This document shows, in pieces, positions 5,675 through 5,771 of a DNA stretch of 5,771 nucleotides. Origin of the DNA: CAYONM01 sp964405325 (GTDB taxonomy: Bacteria; Planctomycetota; UBA11346). A program made the translations under genes and the position numbers. The notes under the pieces were generated by a model. The model had not been told where the DNA came from, made no database searches, and saw only the letters and a list, made by a program, of their open reading frames with translations. The number at the start of each line of letters is the position of its first letter. Position 1 is the first letter of the stretch. The DNA lies in the NCBI GenBank assembly GCA_964405325.1, contig CAYONM010000233.1:1-5771 (forward strand). The letters are read 5' to 3'.

Positions 5675-5771
5675 GACAATGCTCCATCCGGGCTGCGGCA
5701 GCAAAGCGGTCGCCGCGCTCGGCGTAGTCGCGAAACAAGCCGAAGGAGGCGCAGGCCGGACTGAGCAGTAT
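5667..5771 (-). CDS. murD: MurD C-terminus (partial): UDP-N-acetylmuramoyl-L-alanine:D-glutamate ligase
   Basis: Only the last 34 codons and the TGA stop are in the window; the gene continues past the right edge. The tail reads ILLSPACASFGLFRDYAERG and then a short alanine-rich end with a terminal HCHA. The block L-S-P-A-C-A-S-F-x-x-F-x-x-[FY]-x-x-R-G-x-x-F is the well known C-terminal signature of MurD, the cytoplasmic ATP-dependent enzyme that adds D-glutamate to UDP-MurNAc-L-Ala in peptidoglycan synthesis. One oddity is Gly where most MurD proteins I recall have Asp (SFD-x-F). The stop codon lies inside the start of nadB (8-base overlap), so the two are probably translationally coupled. 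In many bacteria murD sits in the dcw cluster next to ftsW or murG, so nadB is an unexpected neighbour. The call rests on a short fragment, but the motif is specific. Confidence 0.82.
   Translation of the reverse strand: MLLSPACASFGLFRDYAERGDRFAAAARMEHCHA
5682..5685 (-). promoter_or_regulatory. Shine-Dalgarno site that decides the nadB start
   Basis: GGAG on the minus strand, 7 bases before the ATG at 5674, embedded in the last codons of murD. It supports the ATG rather than the TTG ten codons upstream, and fits translational coupling of nadB to murD. Confidence 0.6.

Overview
The window is about 60% G+C by eye and every convincing gene lies on the minus strand, so it reads right to left: the last 34 codons of murD (right edge), nadB (L-aspartate oxidase), a two-domain URO-D/thioredoxin-fold protein, a COG0523 (CobW/P47K) GTPase, and fba (class II fructose-bisphosphate aldolase). 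About 430 bases with no convincing gene close the left side. The host is a free-living type bacterium. Its NadB has an RYL-x-x-FD N-terminus that reminds me of Planctomycetota/PVC-type enzymes, but that is a memory-based impression; no rRNA or other phylogenetic marker is present, and a deltaproteobacterial-type host is not excluded.

Layout. 5667-5771: murD C-terminus, whose stop codon overlaps the nadB start by 8 bases. 4055-5674: nadB. 3935-4054: a 120-base gap with an imperfect direct repeat just after nadB and before the next gene. 2558-3934: URO-D domain protein of the corrinoid/thiol methyltransferase type, with a C-terminal CPPC thioredoxin-like domain. 2467-2557: a 91-base gap almost filled by a strong stem-loop. 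1555-2466: GTPase with an altered CxCC metal motif. 1459-1554: 96-base gap without an obvious signal. 427-1458: fba. 1-426: two stem-loops just beyond fba, then nothing convincing.

How the genes relate. MurD (peptidoglycan precursor ligase), NadB (first step of NAD synthesis) and FBA (glycolysis/gluconeogenesis) are housekeeping enzymes with no direct shared pathway. The pair in the middle is the unusual part. URO-D-fold methyltransferases of the MtaA/MtbA/CmuA type move methyl groups from corrinoid proteins to thiols, and COG0523 GTPases deliver or insert metals. Their adjacency, together with the fused CXXC domain, suggests a small uncharacterised methyl-transfer or metal/corrinoid maturation module. 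No corrinoid-binding protein or substrate-specific methyltransferase is in view, so this remains inference. All genes have recognisable Shine-Dalgarno sites; no convincing promoter was found inside the window, so co-transcription from further upstream is possible.
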